Assembly: GCA_937868145.1 (NCBI GenBank)
Contig: CALMMH010000738.1
Location: forward strand, 1 to 7,102
DNA: 7,102 bases
Reading direction: 5' to 3'
Origin: an uncultured Phycisphaerales bacterium
GTDB lineage: Bacteria; Planctomycetota; Phycisphaerae; Sedimentisphaerales; Anaerobacaceae
The notes beneath the pieces are model-generated. The model ran no database searches. It saw nothing but the letters and a program-made list of their open reading frames with translations, and was not told where the DNA came from. Below are positions 1-6,198 of this stretch, in pieces; the stretch's first letter is position 1; each line of letters opens with the position of its first letter. The translations under genes were made by a program, and so were the position numbers.

Positions 1-1
1 G

Positions 2-103
2 CTGGAATCGGCCTATCTCTCGGCCCGAACCGGTTTTCCGGAAGAGCCGGCCCGCATCCTGCAAATGGCGGGTCACTCAACCCCAGCCAAGACAAGCGTT
101 TGA
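2..103 (+). CDS. 3' end of a truncated gene, possibly a Gfo/Idh/MocA-family oxidoreductase
   Basis: An open frame enters from the left edge and stops at TGA 101-103, giving 33 residues. The tail contains a stretch reading ESAYLSARTGFPEEP followed by ARILQMAG. This resembles the C-terminal end of Gfo/Idh/MocA-type NAD(P)-dependent sugar or inositol dehydrogenases, where a 'EAAYLSA+TG' helix often closes the protein; that resemblance is from memory of the family and was not searched. No catalytic or nucleotide-binding part lies in the window, so the substrate cannot be named. The stop codon sits inside the -35 box of the promoter assigned to the next gene, so the two genes are probably separate transcription units. 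The frame is likely real because of its family-like wording; the family call is weak. Confidence 0.5.
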   Translation: MESAYLSARTGFPEEPARILQMAGHSTPAKTSV

Positions 104-128
104 CACCACGACGGTTCGGCGGTATCCT
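100..128 (+). promoter_or_regulatory. Sigma-70-like promoter for the zinc-ribbon gene
   Basis: A perfect -35 box TTGACA (100-105) is followed after 17 bp by TATCCT (123-128), which matches the -10 consensus at four of six positions. Transcription would start near 135 and leave a leader of roughly 95 bases before the ATG at 229. The -35 box contains the stop codon of the upstream gene. The rest of the 104-228 gap shows only a short hairpin (CGAC, 3-base loop, GTCG, 135-145) without a T-run. The -10 is imperfect, so this is a prediction. Confidence 0.45.
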
Positions 129-228
129 CACGCTCGACGCCGTCGCTGGCGAGGAATGTTGCACGTCATCCGAATCGAGAAATGTGGTGGGCAGTGAGTC
201 GCTTGTCCACTCTTGGGAGGTCTGATCG

Positions 229-630
229 ATGAAGAATCTGATCTATGCCGGTGTGATCGTCTTGTGCCTCGCGATCGTGGTTGTGATGCTCCTCAGGGGA
301 GGGGACGAAGCCGCCTCCGAGATTCCCGACGCCGAGACGACCTGGGTCAAATGCATCAAGTGCAATCAGAGCTATGAAATGAGTCTCAAGCAGTATCTGA
401 AGGAAGCCAGCGAGAAGTCATTGGCGAATCCCTCGTCCATGCCCGTTCTGCTTCCTCTGACGTGCCAGAAATGCGGTCAGGATGGAATTCTCAAGGCATA
501 TAAATGCGAGAAGTGCGGCGAGATCTTCCGAGAAAACAGCGTCCCGAACGATCTGCCGGACCGATGCCCCAAGTGCAAGCACAGCGCCACGCTGGCCAAG
601 CGGGAAGCCAACAAAGCCGCACAGAAGTAA
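229..630 (+). CDS. Membrane-anchored protein with paired zinc-ribbon CxxC motifs, function unknown
   Basis: This 133-residue protein begins with one hydrophobic segment (about residues 4-22) that should act as an uncleaved anchor. A soluble part follows with four CxxC knuckles: C42/C45, C79/C82, C93/C96 and C113/C116. The last two pairs, spaced as KCEKCG and RCPKCK, look like a rubredoxin-like zinc ribbon. The first two are separated by 33 residues and may form a second, looser ribbon. The tail is lysine-rich. The start is well supported: GGGAGG at 215-220 lies 8 bases before the ATG. The gene converges on the M48 protease gene with 45 bp between stops. Short anchored zinc-ribbon proteins of unknown role are familiar in planctomycete-type genomes, but I do not recognise a named family. 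Metal binding is inferred from the cysteines only; a redox or scaffolding role would fit equally well. Confidence 0.8.
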   Translation: MKNLIYAGVIVLCLAIVVVMLLRGGDEAASEIPDAETTWVKCIKCNQSYEMSLKQYLKEASEKSLANPSSMPVLLPLTCQKCGQDGILKAYKCEKCGEIFRENSVPNDLPDRCPKCKHSATLAKREANKAAQK

Positions 631-660
631 CGCAAGCCCTGTGCCGTGACCGACGTGTGC

Positions 661-691
661 GAAGCCGGACTCGCCTCAAAAAGCCGGCTTC
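661..691. terminator. Inverted repeat between convergent genes, possible bidirectional terminator
   Basis: GAAGCCGG (661-668) is matched perfectly by CCGGCTTC (684-691) across a 15-base loop. The right arm is also part of a self-complementary AAGCCGGCTT (681-690). The structure sits where the zinc-ribbon and M48 genes converge, the usual place for a shared terminator. It overlaps the last codons and stop of the M48 gene, and neither side carries a clear T-run, so factor-independent termination is doubtful. Confidence 0.3.
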
Positions 692-1557
692 TCCTTGGTC
701 CCCCAAGGCTCCAGAGTCGGCGTCTTGATCCGCTCTTTCTCCTTCATCTGACTCAGCGGCGTCAAGATCTTCTCCGCGTATTCCTCCGTGCCGACCTTCA
801 GAGCGCCCAAGCCGGCGTAACGGCGGGCAATCCTATCTTCCAGGTAGGCGATTCGGCTTTCCGGATTGGGGTGTGTGGAGAAGAATTCGACCGGCCGATA
901 CGTCTGGAGTTCCTGAAGAATTCGCATGGTCTCAACGATGCCGTTGGGATCGTAGCCGGCCTGGGTCATGTACGACAGCCCGGTCATGTCCGCGTCCTTC
1001 TCATCTTCCCGGCTGTATTGCAGCGACAGCGTTGCGGCGACGAAGCTCGCCCCACCAACCCCTCGGCCCGAATCGTCGGTTGCGCCCACTGCCGCCACCA
1101 GGGCCGTCATGCCGATCTGGCGACTGAGGGCCGCCATCGTGTCGCGGGCGACCACATGCCCGACCTCGTGCCCGAGGATCGCGGCCAGTTGAGCCTCCGA
1201 CTTGAGTTCTTCGAGCAACTCCCGGGTGACGTAGACGTAACCGCCGGGCACGGCCAACGCGTTGGCGCCGCCCTTTTCCACGACGGCGAAATGGTACGAA
1301 AGGTCCGGCTGATGGCACACCCGGGCGATCTTCTGGCCGATCTGATTGACGTAATTCTGCAGGTTGTCGTCGGGAACCAACCCGCCGAGTTCCTTCTCAA
1401 TCGCAGGGGCGTACTTGCGGCCCAAAGCCACGTCCTTCTCCGGTGAGAAGAACATCATCTCCTCTTCCCCCGTAACGGGATTGACGGCACAACTCGACAA
1501 GATGATCGTCAACACTGGCCCCAGAAACAAGGTTGCGAGAATCGTTCCGCGCATCAC
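676..1557 (-). CDS. M48-family zinc metalloprotease, predicted lipoprotein
   Basis: A 293-residue peptidase of the M48 (Ste24p/HtpX-like) family, of the periplasmic lipoprotein type seen in LoiP and BepA, which degrade or help fold envelope proteins. The N-terminus has a hydrophobic signal ending in a lipobox (L20-S-S-C23), so Cys23 should be lipidated. The mature part starts AVNPVTGEEEMMFFS, a typical opening for this group. The zinc site is HEVGH (residues 130-134), with E186 in the SREDEKDAD stretch as the expected third ligand. The family hallmarks ANALAVPGGYVYVT (98-111) and FFSTHPNPESRI near the C-terminus are also present. No TPR tail like that of BepA is seen. The chosen start is GTG at 1557, 9 bases after AGGAG; an ATG one codon later is the alternative. 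It is transcribed divergently from the rnf operon and nothing shows a functional link with it. All catalytic residues are intact. Confidence 0.93.
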   Translation of the reverse strand: MMRGTILATLFLGPVLTIILSSCAVNPVTGEEEMMFFSPEKDVALGRKYAPAIEKELGGLVPDDNLQNYVNQIGQKIARVCHQPDLSYHFAVVEKGGANALAVPGGYVYVTRELLEELKSEAQLAAILGHEVGHVVARDTMAALSRQIGMTALVAAVGATDDSGRGVGGASFVAATLSLQYSREDEKDADMTGLSYMTQAGYDPNGIVETMRILQELQTYRPVEFFSTHPNPESRIAYLEDRIARRYAGLGALKVGTEEYAEKILTPLSQMKEKERIKTPTLEPWGTKEKPAF

Positions 1558-1566
1558 AACAACACG

Positions 1567-1571
1567 CTCCT
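1567..1571 (-). promoter_or_regulatory. Ribosome binding site of the M48 gene
   Basis: On the - strand this reads AGGAG. It lies 9 bases before GTG 1557 and 12 bases before the ATG at 1554. The spacing favours the GTG start, though both give essentially the same protein. Confidence 0.6.
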
Positions 1572-1588
1572 GAAGTGATAGATTTTCC

Positions 1589-1616
1589 TTGAAAGTCGAA
1601 TCGGGAGCATTATACT
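1589..1616 (+). promoter_or_regulatory. Predicted sigma-70-type promoter of the rnf operon
   Basis: TTGAAA (1589-1594) and TATACT (1611-1616) are each one base off consensus and lie 16 bp apart. Transcription would begin near 1623. That leaves about 24 bases before the ATG at 1647, but only about 9 bases before the ATG at 1632, which supports the later start for the first gene. No other strong promoter was noticed further down the operon. Confidence 0.6.
1609..1614 (-). promoter_or_regulatory. -10 box of the divergent M48 promoter
   Basis: The - strand reads a perfect TATAAT here. It would start transcription near 1602 and give a leader of about 45 bases before the M48 start. No good -35 box is found at 16-18 bp; the nearest TTGAGG is only 12 bp away. 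The promoter may be weak or activator-dependent. The box overlaps the -10 of the rnf promoter on the other strand. Confidence 0.35.
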
Positions 1617-1646
1617 GGCGGCTTTACCTCAATGGTAGAGAAAAGG

Positions 1647-1934
1647 ATGGCTCAATCCGAATCCTGCGAAGGCTGTAGCCACGCCCACGACTGCAAGAAA
1701 GTCTACGAGCAGCTTGGCTGTGTCGAAGGTCCGTCGATAGCCTGGACGGTTGTGCTCGCCTTCCTGGTGCCGATTGTCGTATTCATTGGGGCGTTGGCGG
1801 GATTTGGCCGGCTCATGGAAGGGGTCGTGGGTGCGAGGGTTCAGATGCCGCTTGCGGCGGCGCTGGCTCTGGCCGCCACGGCAGGTGTGATGCTGGTTGT
1901 GCGTGTCTTGACTCGACAGCATCGAAGAAAGTAG
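1647..1934 (+). CDS. Small cysteine-rich two-helix membrane protein leading the rnf operon (RseC-like position)
   Basis: The protein has 95 residues. The N-terminal 28 residues hold a compact cysteine cluster, C7-x2-C10-x5-C16-x8-C25, with histidines at 12 and 14. Two hydrophobic segments follow (about 30-51 and 67-88), and the end is basic (RQHRRK). In many rnf operons an RseC/MucC-family gene (soluble domain with a C-x2-C-x5-C-like motif, then two helices; linked to SoxR reduction) sits in or near this place. The layout here matches that plan, but the beta-rich N-terminal domain of RseC is missing, so equivalence is only an inference. Start choice: the ATG at 1632 has no ribosome site and an almost absent leader, whereas ATG 1647 has GAGAAAAGG-type purines just ahead. 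The stop lies 17 bp before rnfC, so it is almost certainly co-transcribed. The cysteines could bind an iron-sulfur cluster or zinc. Confidence 0.72.
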   Translation: MAQSESCEGCSHAHDCKKVYEQLGCVEGPSIAWTVVLAFLVPIVVFIGALAGFGRLMEGVVGARVQMPLAAALALAATAGVMLVVRVLTRQHRRK

Positions 1935-1951
1935 GTTCCGGAATAAACTGT

Positions 1952-3325
1952 ATGACCACAGCGACACAAGACAGCCGCTCTTTCGCCGGAGGAGTGCATC
2001 CGCCGGAGGGCAAACATCTCACCGAGGATCGGGCGATTGAACCTGGGCCTGCGGCGAAAGAGCTTGCCATACTTCTCAGTCAACATATCGGGGCTCCTGC
2101 CCAAGCGGCCGTCAAGAAAGGCGACGCCCTCACCGCCGGCCAGAGGATCGGCGAGTGCAAGGCGTTTGTCTGCGCGCCGGTCCATACGCCGGTGGCCGGC
2201 AAGGTCAAGGACATCACGCTGCTGCCGCACGTGGTCCTCGGACGCACGCTCGGCGTCGTTGTCGAGGCCGACTCGCCGGCCCAGCCTGTGTTGCCGTCGT
2301 TTCAGCGGCCGCAAGGCTTCGATCCGAACGCGTACACCTCCGAACAGATCTGCAACGCGGTTCGCGAGGCCGGAATCGTCGGCATGGGCGGCGCGGGCTT
2401 CCCGACGAGCGTCAAGATTCAGCCCGACGCCAAGGTGCCCAAGGACACGCTGATCATCAATGGCTGCGAATGCGAGCCGTACATCACCTGCGACTATCGC
2501 GTCCTGATGGAGTGGACCGAGCAGGTCGTCACGGGCGTTCAACTCGTCGCCCGGGCCTGCGGGGCCAAGGACGTCTACATCGCCATCGAGGACAACAAGC
2601 CCAAGGCCATCGAGCGGATGAACGCGTCGCTGCAGAAGCTCGGGCTGGCCTCGGCCATTCGCGTGGCGCCCGTCAAAACCAAGTACCCGCAGGGCGGCGA
2701 GCGGCAGCTCATCCGCGCAGTAGCAAAGAAGGTCGTCCCGACCGGCGGCATCCCGCCCATGATCGGCGTGGTCGTCAGCAACGTCGCCACCGCCGCGGCG
2801 ATCGCCGACGCGGTCGTCTGCAACCGGCCTTTGACCCATCGCGTGGTCACCGTCACAGGCAAAGGAATCGCCAAGCCGGGCAATTACTACGTCCAGCTCG
2901 GAACGACCGTGCAGACGCTGATCGACCATTGCGGCGGCATGACGGACGACGCGGTGAAGGTCGTCCTGGGCGGTCCGATGATGGGGATCGCCATCGCCGA
3001 TCTGAGCACGCCGATCACCAAGACCGGCGGTGCCCTGATGGTCCTGACGAAGCAGCAGATCGGCAAGGACCGATTCGAATTGCGACAGACCCCGTGCATC
3101 CGGTGTGGCCGATGCATCGCCGCCTGCCCCGAGAATCTCTGTCCGACCAAGATCGCGCATGCGGTGAAGAACAACATGCTGGACCTGGCGCAGAGCTACT
3201 ACATGACCGCGTGCATCGAGTGCGGGTGTTGCAGCTACGTGTGCCCGGCCAACATCGACCTGACCGGCTATATCAAAACGGGCAAAATCCTCCTGGCCCG
3301 GCAGAAGAAGAAGATGCCGAGTTGA
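1952..3325 (+). CDS. rnfC: Rnf complex subunit RnfC (NADH/FMN-binding iron-sulfur subunit)
   Basis: RnfC is the peripheral cytoplasmic subunit that passes electrons to NAD+ through FMN and two 4Fe-4S clusters. The 457 residues show the family in order: the N-terminal domain beginning FAGGVHPPEGK (11-21); the glycine-rich nucleotide/flavin site GIVGMGGAGFPTSVK (141-155); NGCECEPYITCD (170-181); KYPQGGE (244-250); an SLBB-type domain around 295-345; and two ferredoxin motifs, C382-x2-C385-x2-C388-x3-C392 and C421-x2-C424-x2-C427-x3-C431. The fold resembles the Complex I NuoF subunit. There is no long alanine/lysine-rich tail as in E. coli RsxC; the protein ends about 25 residues after the second cluster, the usual compact length. 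An additional cysteine (C397) follows the first cluster where other residues are common. The ribosome site is weak (GGA about 9 bases ahead), and coupling to the preceding small gene 17 bp upstream may help initiation. Confidence 0.97.
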   Translation: MTTATQDSRSFAGGVHPPEGKHLTEDRAIEPGPAAKELAILLSQHIGAPAQAAVKKGDALTAGQRIGECKAFVCAPVHTPVAGKVKDITLLPHVVLGRTLGVVVEADSPAQPVLPSFQRPQGFDPNAYTSEQICNAVREAGIVGMGGAGFPTSVKIQPDAKVPKDTLIINGCECEPYITCDYRVLMEWTEQVVTGVQLVARACGAKDVYIAIEDNKPKAIERMNASLQKLGLASAIRVAPVKTKYPQGGERQLIRAVAKKVVPTGGIPPMIGVVVSNVATAAAIADAVVCNRPLTHRVVTVTGKGIAKPGNYYVQLGTTVQTLIDHCGGMTDDAVKVVLGGPMMGIAIADLSTPITKTGGALMVLTKQQIGKDRFELRQTPCIRCGRCIAACPENLCPTKIAHAVKNNMLDLAQSYYMTACIECGCCSYVCPANIDLTGYIKTGKILLARQKKKMPS

Positions 3326-3350
3326 CCGAGGCCCGTTCCTCCCCAATGCC

Positions 3351-3355
3351 AAGGA
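3351..3355 (+). promoter_or_regulatory. Ribosome binding site setting the rnfD start
   Basis: AAGGA lies 8 bases before ATG 3364. It falls after the in-frame ATG at 3346, so the later ATG is preferred. The 38-bp gap after rnfC holds nothing else recognisable. Confidence 0.6.
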
Positions 3356-3363
3356 ACTCATCG

Positions 3364-4380
3364 ATGCCCCAAGAGATCAACGTATCGTTCGCTCCCCACA
3401 TTCGCCAGTCCCTGTCGACTCGGCGGATCATGCTCGATGTTCTCATCGGGCTGATGCCCGCCGTGATCGCCGCGGGCTTCTATTTCCGCGGCCCAGGTCT
3501 GGCGCTTCTGGCTGTCTGCGTGGTCTGGTGCCTGGCCACCGAATGGCTGTGCAACCTGATTCGCAAGAGGCCCAACTCGCTCGGAGATCTCAGCGTCGTT
3601 GTCACTGGCGTGATCCTGGCGATGTCTCTGCCCCCGGCCTTTCCGCTCTGGGCGGGCGCCGTCGGAGCGGTCTTCGCCGTCGGTATCGGCAAGATGGTCT
3701 TCGGTGGACTCGGGGCCAACATCTTCAACCCCGCGATGGTCGGCCGCGCGTTTCTCACGGCTTCCTTCGGCATCCTCATGACGACATGGACCGTGCCGGC
3801 GACCATCGACGCGAATCTGCCGCAGGTCGGGCCCGACAACCTGGTCGACGCCCGAACGCAGGCCACGCCGCTGGCCTGGAGCAAGGTCGCAATCAAGGAT
3901 GAGAACGGCGCCTCCATCTACAACGAGCGGCTTCCCCTGTGGAAGAGCCTGCTCGGTGAAGAGGCCGGCTCGCTCGGCGAAACCAGCGCCATCGCCCTGC
4001 TGCTCGGCGGGCTCTATCTGATCGTCCGAAAGACCATCGGAATCCATATCCCCCTGGCCGTCTTGATCTCGGCGTTTGTCACCGCGGGCATCGCCTATCT
4101 GGCGAATTCCGACGCCTACGTTCAGCCGTTTTATCATCTGACCAGCGGCGCGCTGCTGCTGGGAGCGTTCTTCATCGCCACGGACCCTGTGACCGCCCCG
4201 CTGACGGTCCGCGGCCAATGGATCTTCGGAGCCATCATCGGCGGGTTCACCGTCTTCGTGCGAATCGTCGGCGAGTATCCCGAGGGTTTCATGTACGCCG
4301 TGCTCCTGGCCAACAGTCTCAGACCCCTGATCGACAGGCTCTTCCGGCCGGTTCCGGTGGGAGGAAGACCCAATGCTTAA
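3364..4380 (+). CDS. rnfD: Rnf complex subunit RnfD (flavinylated membrane subunit)
   Basis: RnfD is an integral membrane subunit related to NqrB that carries covalently bound FMN and is thought to take part in ion translocation. The 338-residue product opens with the family-typical FAPHIRQSLSTRRIMLDVLIG (residues 9-29), followed by multiple membrane helices. Recognisable signatures are GGLGANIFNPAMVGRAFL (114-131), the flavinylation region D162-A-R-T-Q-A-T168-P-L with T168 the expected phosphoester site, FFIATDPVTAP (269-279), and GEYPEGFMYAVLLANSLRP near the C-terminus (303-321). The aspartate six residues before T168 is kept, matching the ApbE target pattern Dxx[S/T]xAT. The stop overlaps the rnfG start by 8 bp. 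Length and features are normal for the family. An apbE flavin transferase gene would be needed and is not in the window. Confidence 0.97.
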   Translation: MPQEINVSFAPHIRQSLSTRRIMLDVLIGLMPAVIAAGFYFRGPGLALLAVCVVWCLATEWLCNLIRKRPNSLGDLSVVVTGVILAMSLPPAFPLWAGAVGAVFAVGIGKMVFGGLGANIFNPAMVGRAFLTASFGILMTTWTVPATIDANLPQVGPDNLVDARTQATPLAWSKVAIKDENGASIYNERLPLWKSLLGEEAGSLGETSAIALLLGGLYLIVRKTIGIHIPLAVLISAFVTAGIAYLANSDAYVQPFYHLTSGALLLGAFFIATDPVTAPLTVRGQWIFGAIIGGFTVFVRIVGEYPEGFMYAVLLANSLRPLIDRLFRPVPVGGRPNA

Positions 4381-5002
4381 ACTGAAACTTTTCGTCCAGG
4401 AGAGTTGGCTGCTCCTGGCCAGCTCCTTCTTCTTCGGCCTCCTGATCGCGGTGACCAACGCCGCCCTGTCGGGCAAGATCGAACAGAACAAGACCGCGAA
4501 GCTCAACGAGCTGACCAGGACCCTGTTGCCCGACGCAGCGATTTTTCAGCCGGTTCAGGCCGAGATCGAGGTCACGCTGCCCGACGGCACGAAGGAAGCC
4601 GCCCGAATCTTCGAAGCGTTGTCGGCCGACAAGCAGCGCATCGGCTGGAGCTTTATGGCTCACGGCTCAGGCTTCTCCGGCGACATCGAGCTGGTCATGG
4701 CCGCGGACAAGGATTTCCAGAAGCTCAGGGGCTACAATGTCCTGGTCAGCAGTGAAACGCCGGGCTTCGGCGACCAGATGAAGAACGACTACTACCGCAA
4801 TCAATTCGTCAATGCCCCAACGGAGCCGTTGACGCTGTCGAAGACGGGCAATCCCGCCGCGGTCGATTCGCAAATCGTGGCGATAACCGGCGCAACGGTC
4901 ACCAGCACGGCAGTCGTCAACCTCGTCAACACCTTCGTCGTGCAGATCAAGGACCAAATGACAAAGAAAGGGTTGATCGGAAATGTCAGCCAGCAACGAT
5001 AG
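4373..5002 (+). CDS. rnfG: Rnf complex subunit RnfG (membrane-anchored covalent-FMN subunit)
   Basis: RnfG (related to NqrC) has one N-terminal membrane helix and an outward-facing FMN-binding domain that relays electrons within the complex. In these 209 residues the helix spans about 11-32. The FMN-binding domain contains SSETPGFGDQMKN (126-138), close to the conserved ETPGLG element, and the flavinylation site ITGATVTS (171-178), where T175 should carry FMN. The residue six before T175, normally aspartate in the ApbE recognition motif, is valine (V169); the nearest aspartate is D165. The ribosome site GGGAGGA lies about 7 bases before the ATG, inside the end of rnfD. The gene overlaps rnfD by 8 bp and rnfE by 20 bp, so its translation is probably tied to both. 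The family call is firm; whether the valine affects flavin attachment is open. Confidence 0.96.
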   Translation: MLKLKLFVQESWLLLASSFFFGLLIAVTNAALSGKIEQNKTAKLNELTRTLLPDAAIFQPVQAEIEVTLPDGTKEAARIFEALSADKQRIGWSFMAHGSGFSGDIELVMAADKDFQKLRGYNVLVSSETPGFGDQMKNDYYRNQFVNAPTEPLTLSKTGNPAAVDSQIVAITGATVTSTAVVNLVNTFVVQIKDQMTKKGLIGNVSQQR

Positions 5003-5606
5003 CCTGTCCAGCCCTTACTCCGCGGCGCTCTTCACGGGCCTGTGGAAAGAGAATCCGACGTTCCGCCTGCTCATCGGGTTGTGCCCGCCCCTGGCGGTCA
5101 CCACCGCCGTCAAGCCGGCGCTGACCATGGGCCTGAGCGTGATCTTCGTGCTCGTGTGCAGCAACATCGTCGTGAGTCTGATGCGGAACCTCATCAAGCC
5201 GCACGTGCGAATCATCATGTTCACCGTCACGATCGCCACGTTCGTGACGATCTGCGACATGTTCCTCAAAGCTTACACGCCGAAGATGAGCGAGATGCTC
5301 GGGGCGTATGTTCCCCTGATCATCGTCAACTGCCTGATCATCTTCCGCGCCGAAGCCTGCGCCAGCAAGTCCGGCATGGTGATCAGCATCCTCGACGGCA
5401 TCGGCATGGGAACGGGCTTCACCCTGGCCCTGTGCACGCTCGCCGGCATCCGGGAACTGCTCGCGACGGGCCATGTCTTCGACATCCAGGTGATGCCGAA
5501 AGCGTTCGTGCCCTGGCTGGCGTTCCAGATGCCCGTCGGGGCCTTCGTCACGCTCGGCCTGATCCTGGGCCTGATCACTGCGTTGACTCGCAAGAAAGGG
5601 GCATGA
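4983..5606 (+). CDS. rnfE: Rnf complex subunit RnfE (integral membrane subunit)
   Basis: RnfE (related to NqrD) is a six-helix membrane protein that pairs with RnfA in inverted topology. In related structures the two share an intramembrane iron-sulfur cluster. The 207-residue product has the signatures FTGLWKENPTFRLLIGLCPPL (17-37) and VPLIIVNCLIIFRAEA (110-125). C34 and C117 are the expected cluster ligands, one in each half of the repeat. The GMGTGFTLAL...GIREL segment (about 141-159) is also typical. The N-terminus is around ten residues longer than in E. coli RsxE and overlaps rnfG by 20 bp. A purine stretch AAAGGG about 10 bases before this ATG supports it. The stop is one base before rnfA. 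Confidence 0.96.
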   Translation: MSASNDSLSSPYSAALFTGLWKENPTFRLLIGLCPPLAVTTAVKPALTMGLSVIFVLVCSNIVVSLMRNLIKPHVRIIMFTVTIATFVTICDMFLKAYTPKMSEMLGAYVPLIIVNCLIIFRAEACASKSGMVISILDGIGMGTGFTLALCTLAGIRELLATGHVFDIQVMPKAFVPWLAFQMPVGAFVTLGLILGLITALTRKKGA

Positions 5607-5607
5607 A

Positions 5608-6198
5608 ATGGATACCTTCGTCGCACTGCTCATGGGGTTCCTGTCGGTCGTGCTCGTAAACAACTTCGTGTTCACGAAGTTTCTGGGAACCTGTCCGTAT
5701 CTCGGCGTTTCCGGCCACCTCGACAAAGCGCTGGGCATGGGCCTGGCCGTCACGTTCGTCACCGCTCTGAGCGGAACGCTGACCTGGATGGTGGACGCCT
5801 GGGTGCTCACCCCGCTGCACCTGGAGATCACCCGCTACATCTGCTACATCGTCATCATCGCCGGGGCGGTGCAACTGGTCGAAATGTACGTGCGGCGGTT
5901 CTTCCCCGCGTTGTACGAGGCCTTCGGGATCTTTCTGCCGCTGATCTCGACGAACTGCGTGGTCCTCGGCATCTGTCTGTTTTTGGACGTCTGGGGCACG
6001 AACAATTTGCTCGAAGCGGTCGTTCTAAGTACAGGAACCGGGATGGGATTCACCGTGGCCATCTGCATCATGGCCGGTATCCGCGAAGAGTTGATGCTTT
6101 CCGATGTGCCGGAGGCCCTCAAAGGCGCTCCGATCACGCTGATCACAGCCGGTATCCTCACGATGGCGTTCATGGGTTTTGCAGGAATGATTAAATGA
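5608..6198 (+). CDS. rnfA: Rnf complex subunit RnfA (integral membrane subunit)
   Basis: RnfA (related to NqrE) is the homologous partner of RnfE, a six-helix protein of 196 residues, about the usual length. It shows VNNFVFTKFLGTCPYLGVS (17-35) with C29, and PLISTNCVVLGICLF (111-125) with C117; these two cysteines, with those of RnfE, are expected to hold the membrane iron-sulfur cluster. GMGFTVAICIMAGIREEL (145-162) closes the second repeat. AAAGGGG (5595-5601) stands 6 bases before the ATG. The gene begins one base after the rnfE stop and its own stop overlaps the rnfB start as ATGA, so both junctions favour coupled translation and a fixed ratio of subunits. Confidence 0.97.
   Translation: MDTFVALLMGFLSVVLVNNFVFTKFLGTCPYLGVSGHLDKALGMGLAVTFVTALSGTLTWMVDAWVLTPLHLEITRYICYIVIIAGAVQLVEMYVRRFFPALYEAFGIFLPLISTNCVVLGICLFLDVWGTNNLLEAVVLSTGTGMGFTVAICIMAGIREELMLSDVPEALKGAPITLITAGILTMAFMGFAGMIK

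Noticed and set aside
132..154. Short hairpin CGAC/GTCG as a terminator of the truncated first gene.
   Set aside because: The 4-bp stem has no following T-run, and it would lie in the leader of the zinc-ribbon transcript.
1632..1646. Upstream ATG that would lengthen the first operon gene by five residues.
   Set aside because: It has no ribosome binding site and would lie only about 9 bases from the predicted transcription start; the ATG at 1647 fits better.
1617..1690. tRNA-like stretch: CTCAATGGTAGAG at 1628-1640 looks like a tRNA D-arm, with a GAATCC further on.
   Set aside because: No anticodon arm, no proper T-loop (TTCRA) at the right distance and no clean acceptor pairing. The stretch also runs through the start of the small cysteine-rich gene, so the match is probably chance.
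1841..3361. Long antisense open frame opposite rnfC (506 codons).
   Set aside because: Its composition (many Asp, Arg, Gly, His) is that of a reverse-strand shadow; it shows no motif and lies opposite a well-supported gene.
3346..3363. Earlier in-frame ATG for rnfD.
   Set aside because: The AAGGA ribosome site lies downstream of it and is correctly spaced for ATG 3364; family members start at about the later position.
2155..3363. Long open frame upstream of and in frame with rnfD, overlapping rnfC.
   Set aside because: It is an arginine-rich shadow of rnfC in another frame, a common result of GC-rich coding DNA; it shows no family features.
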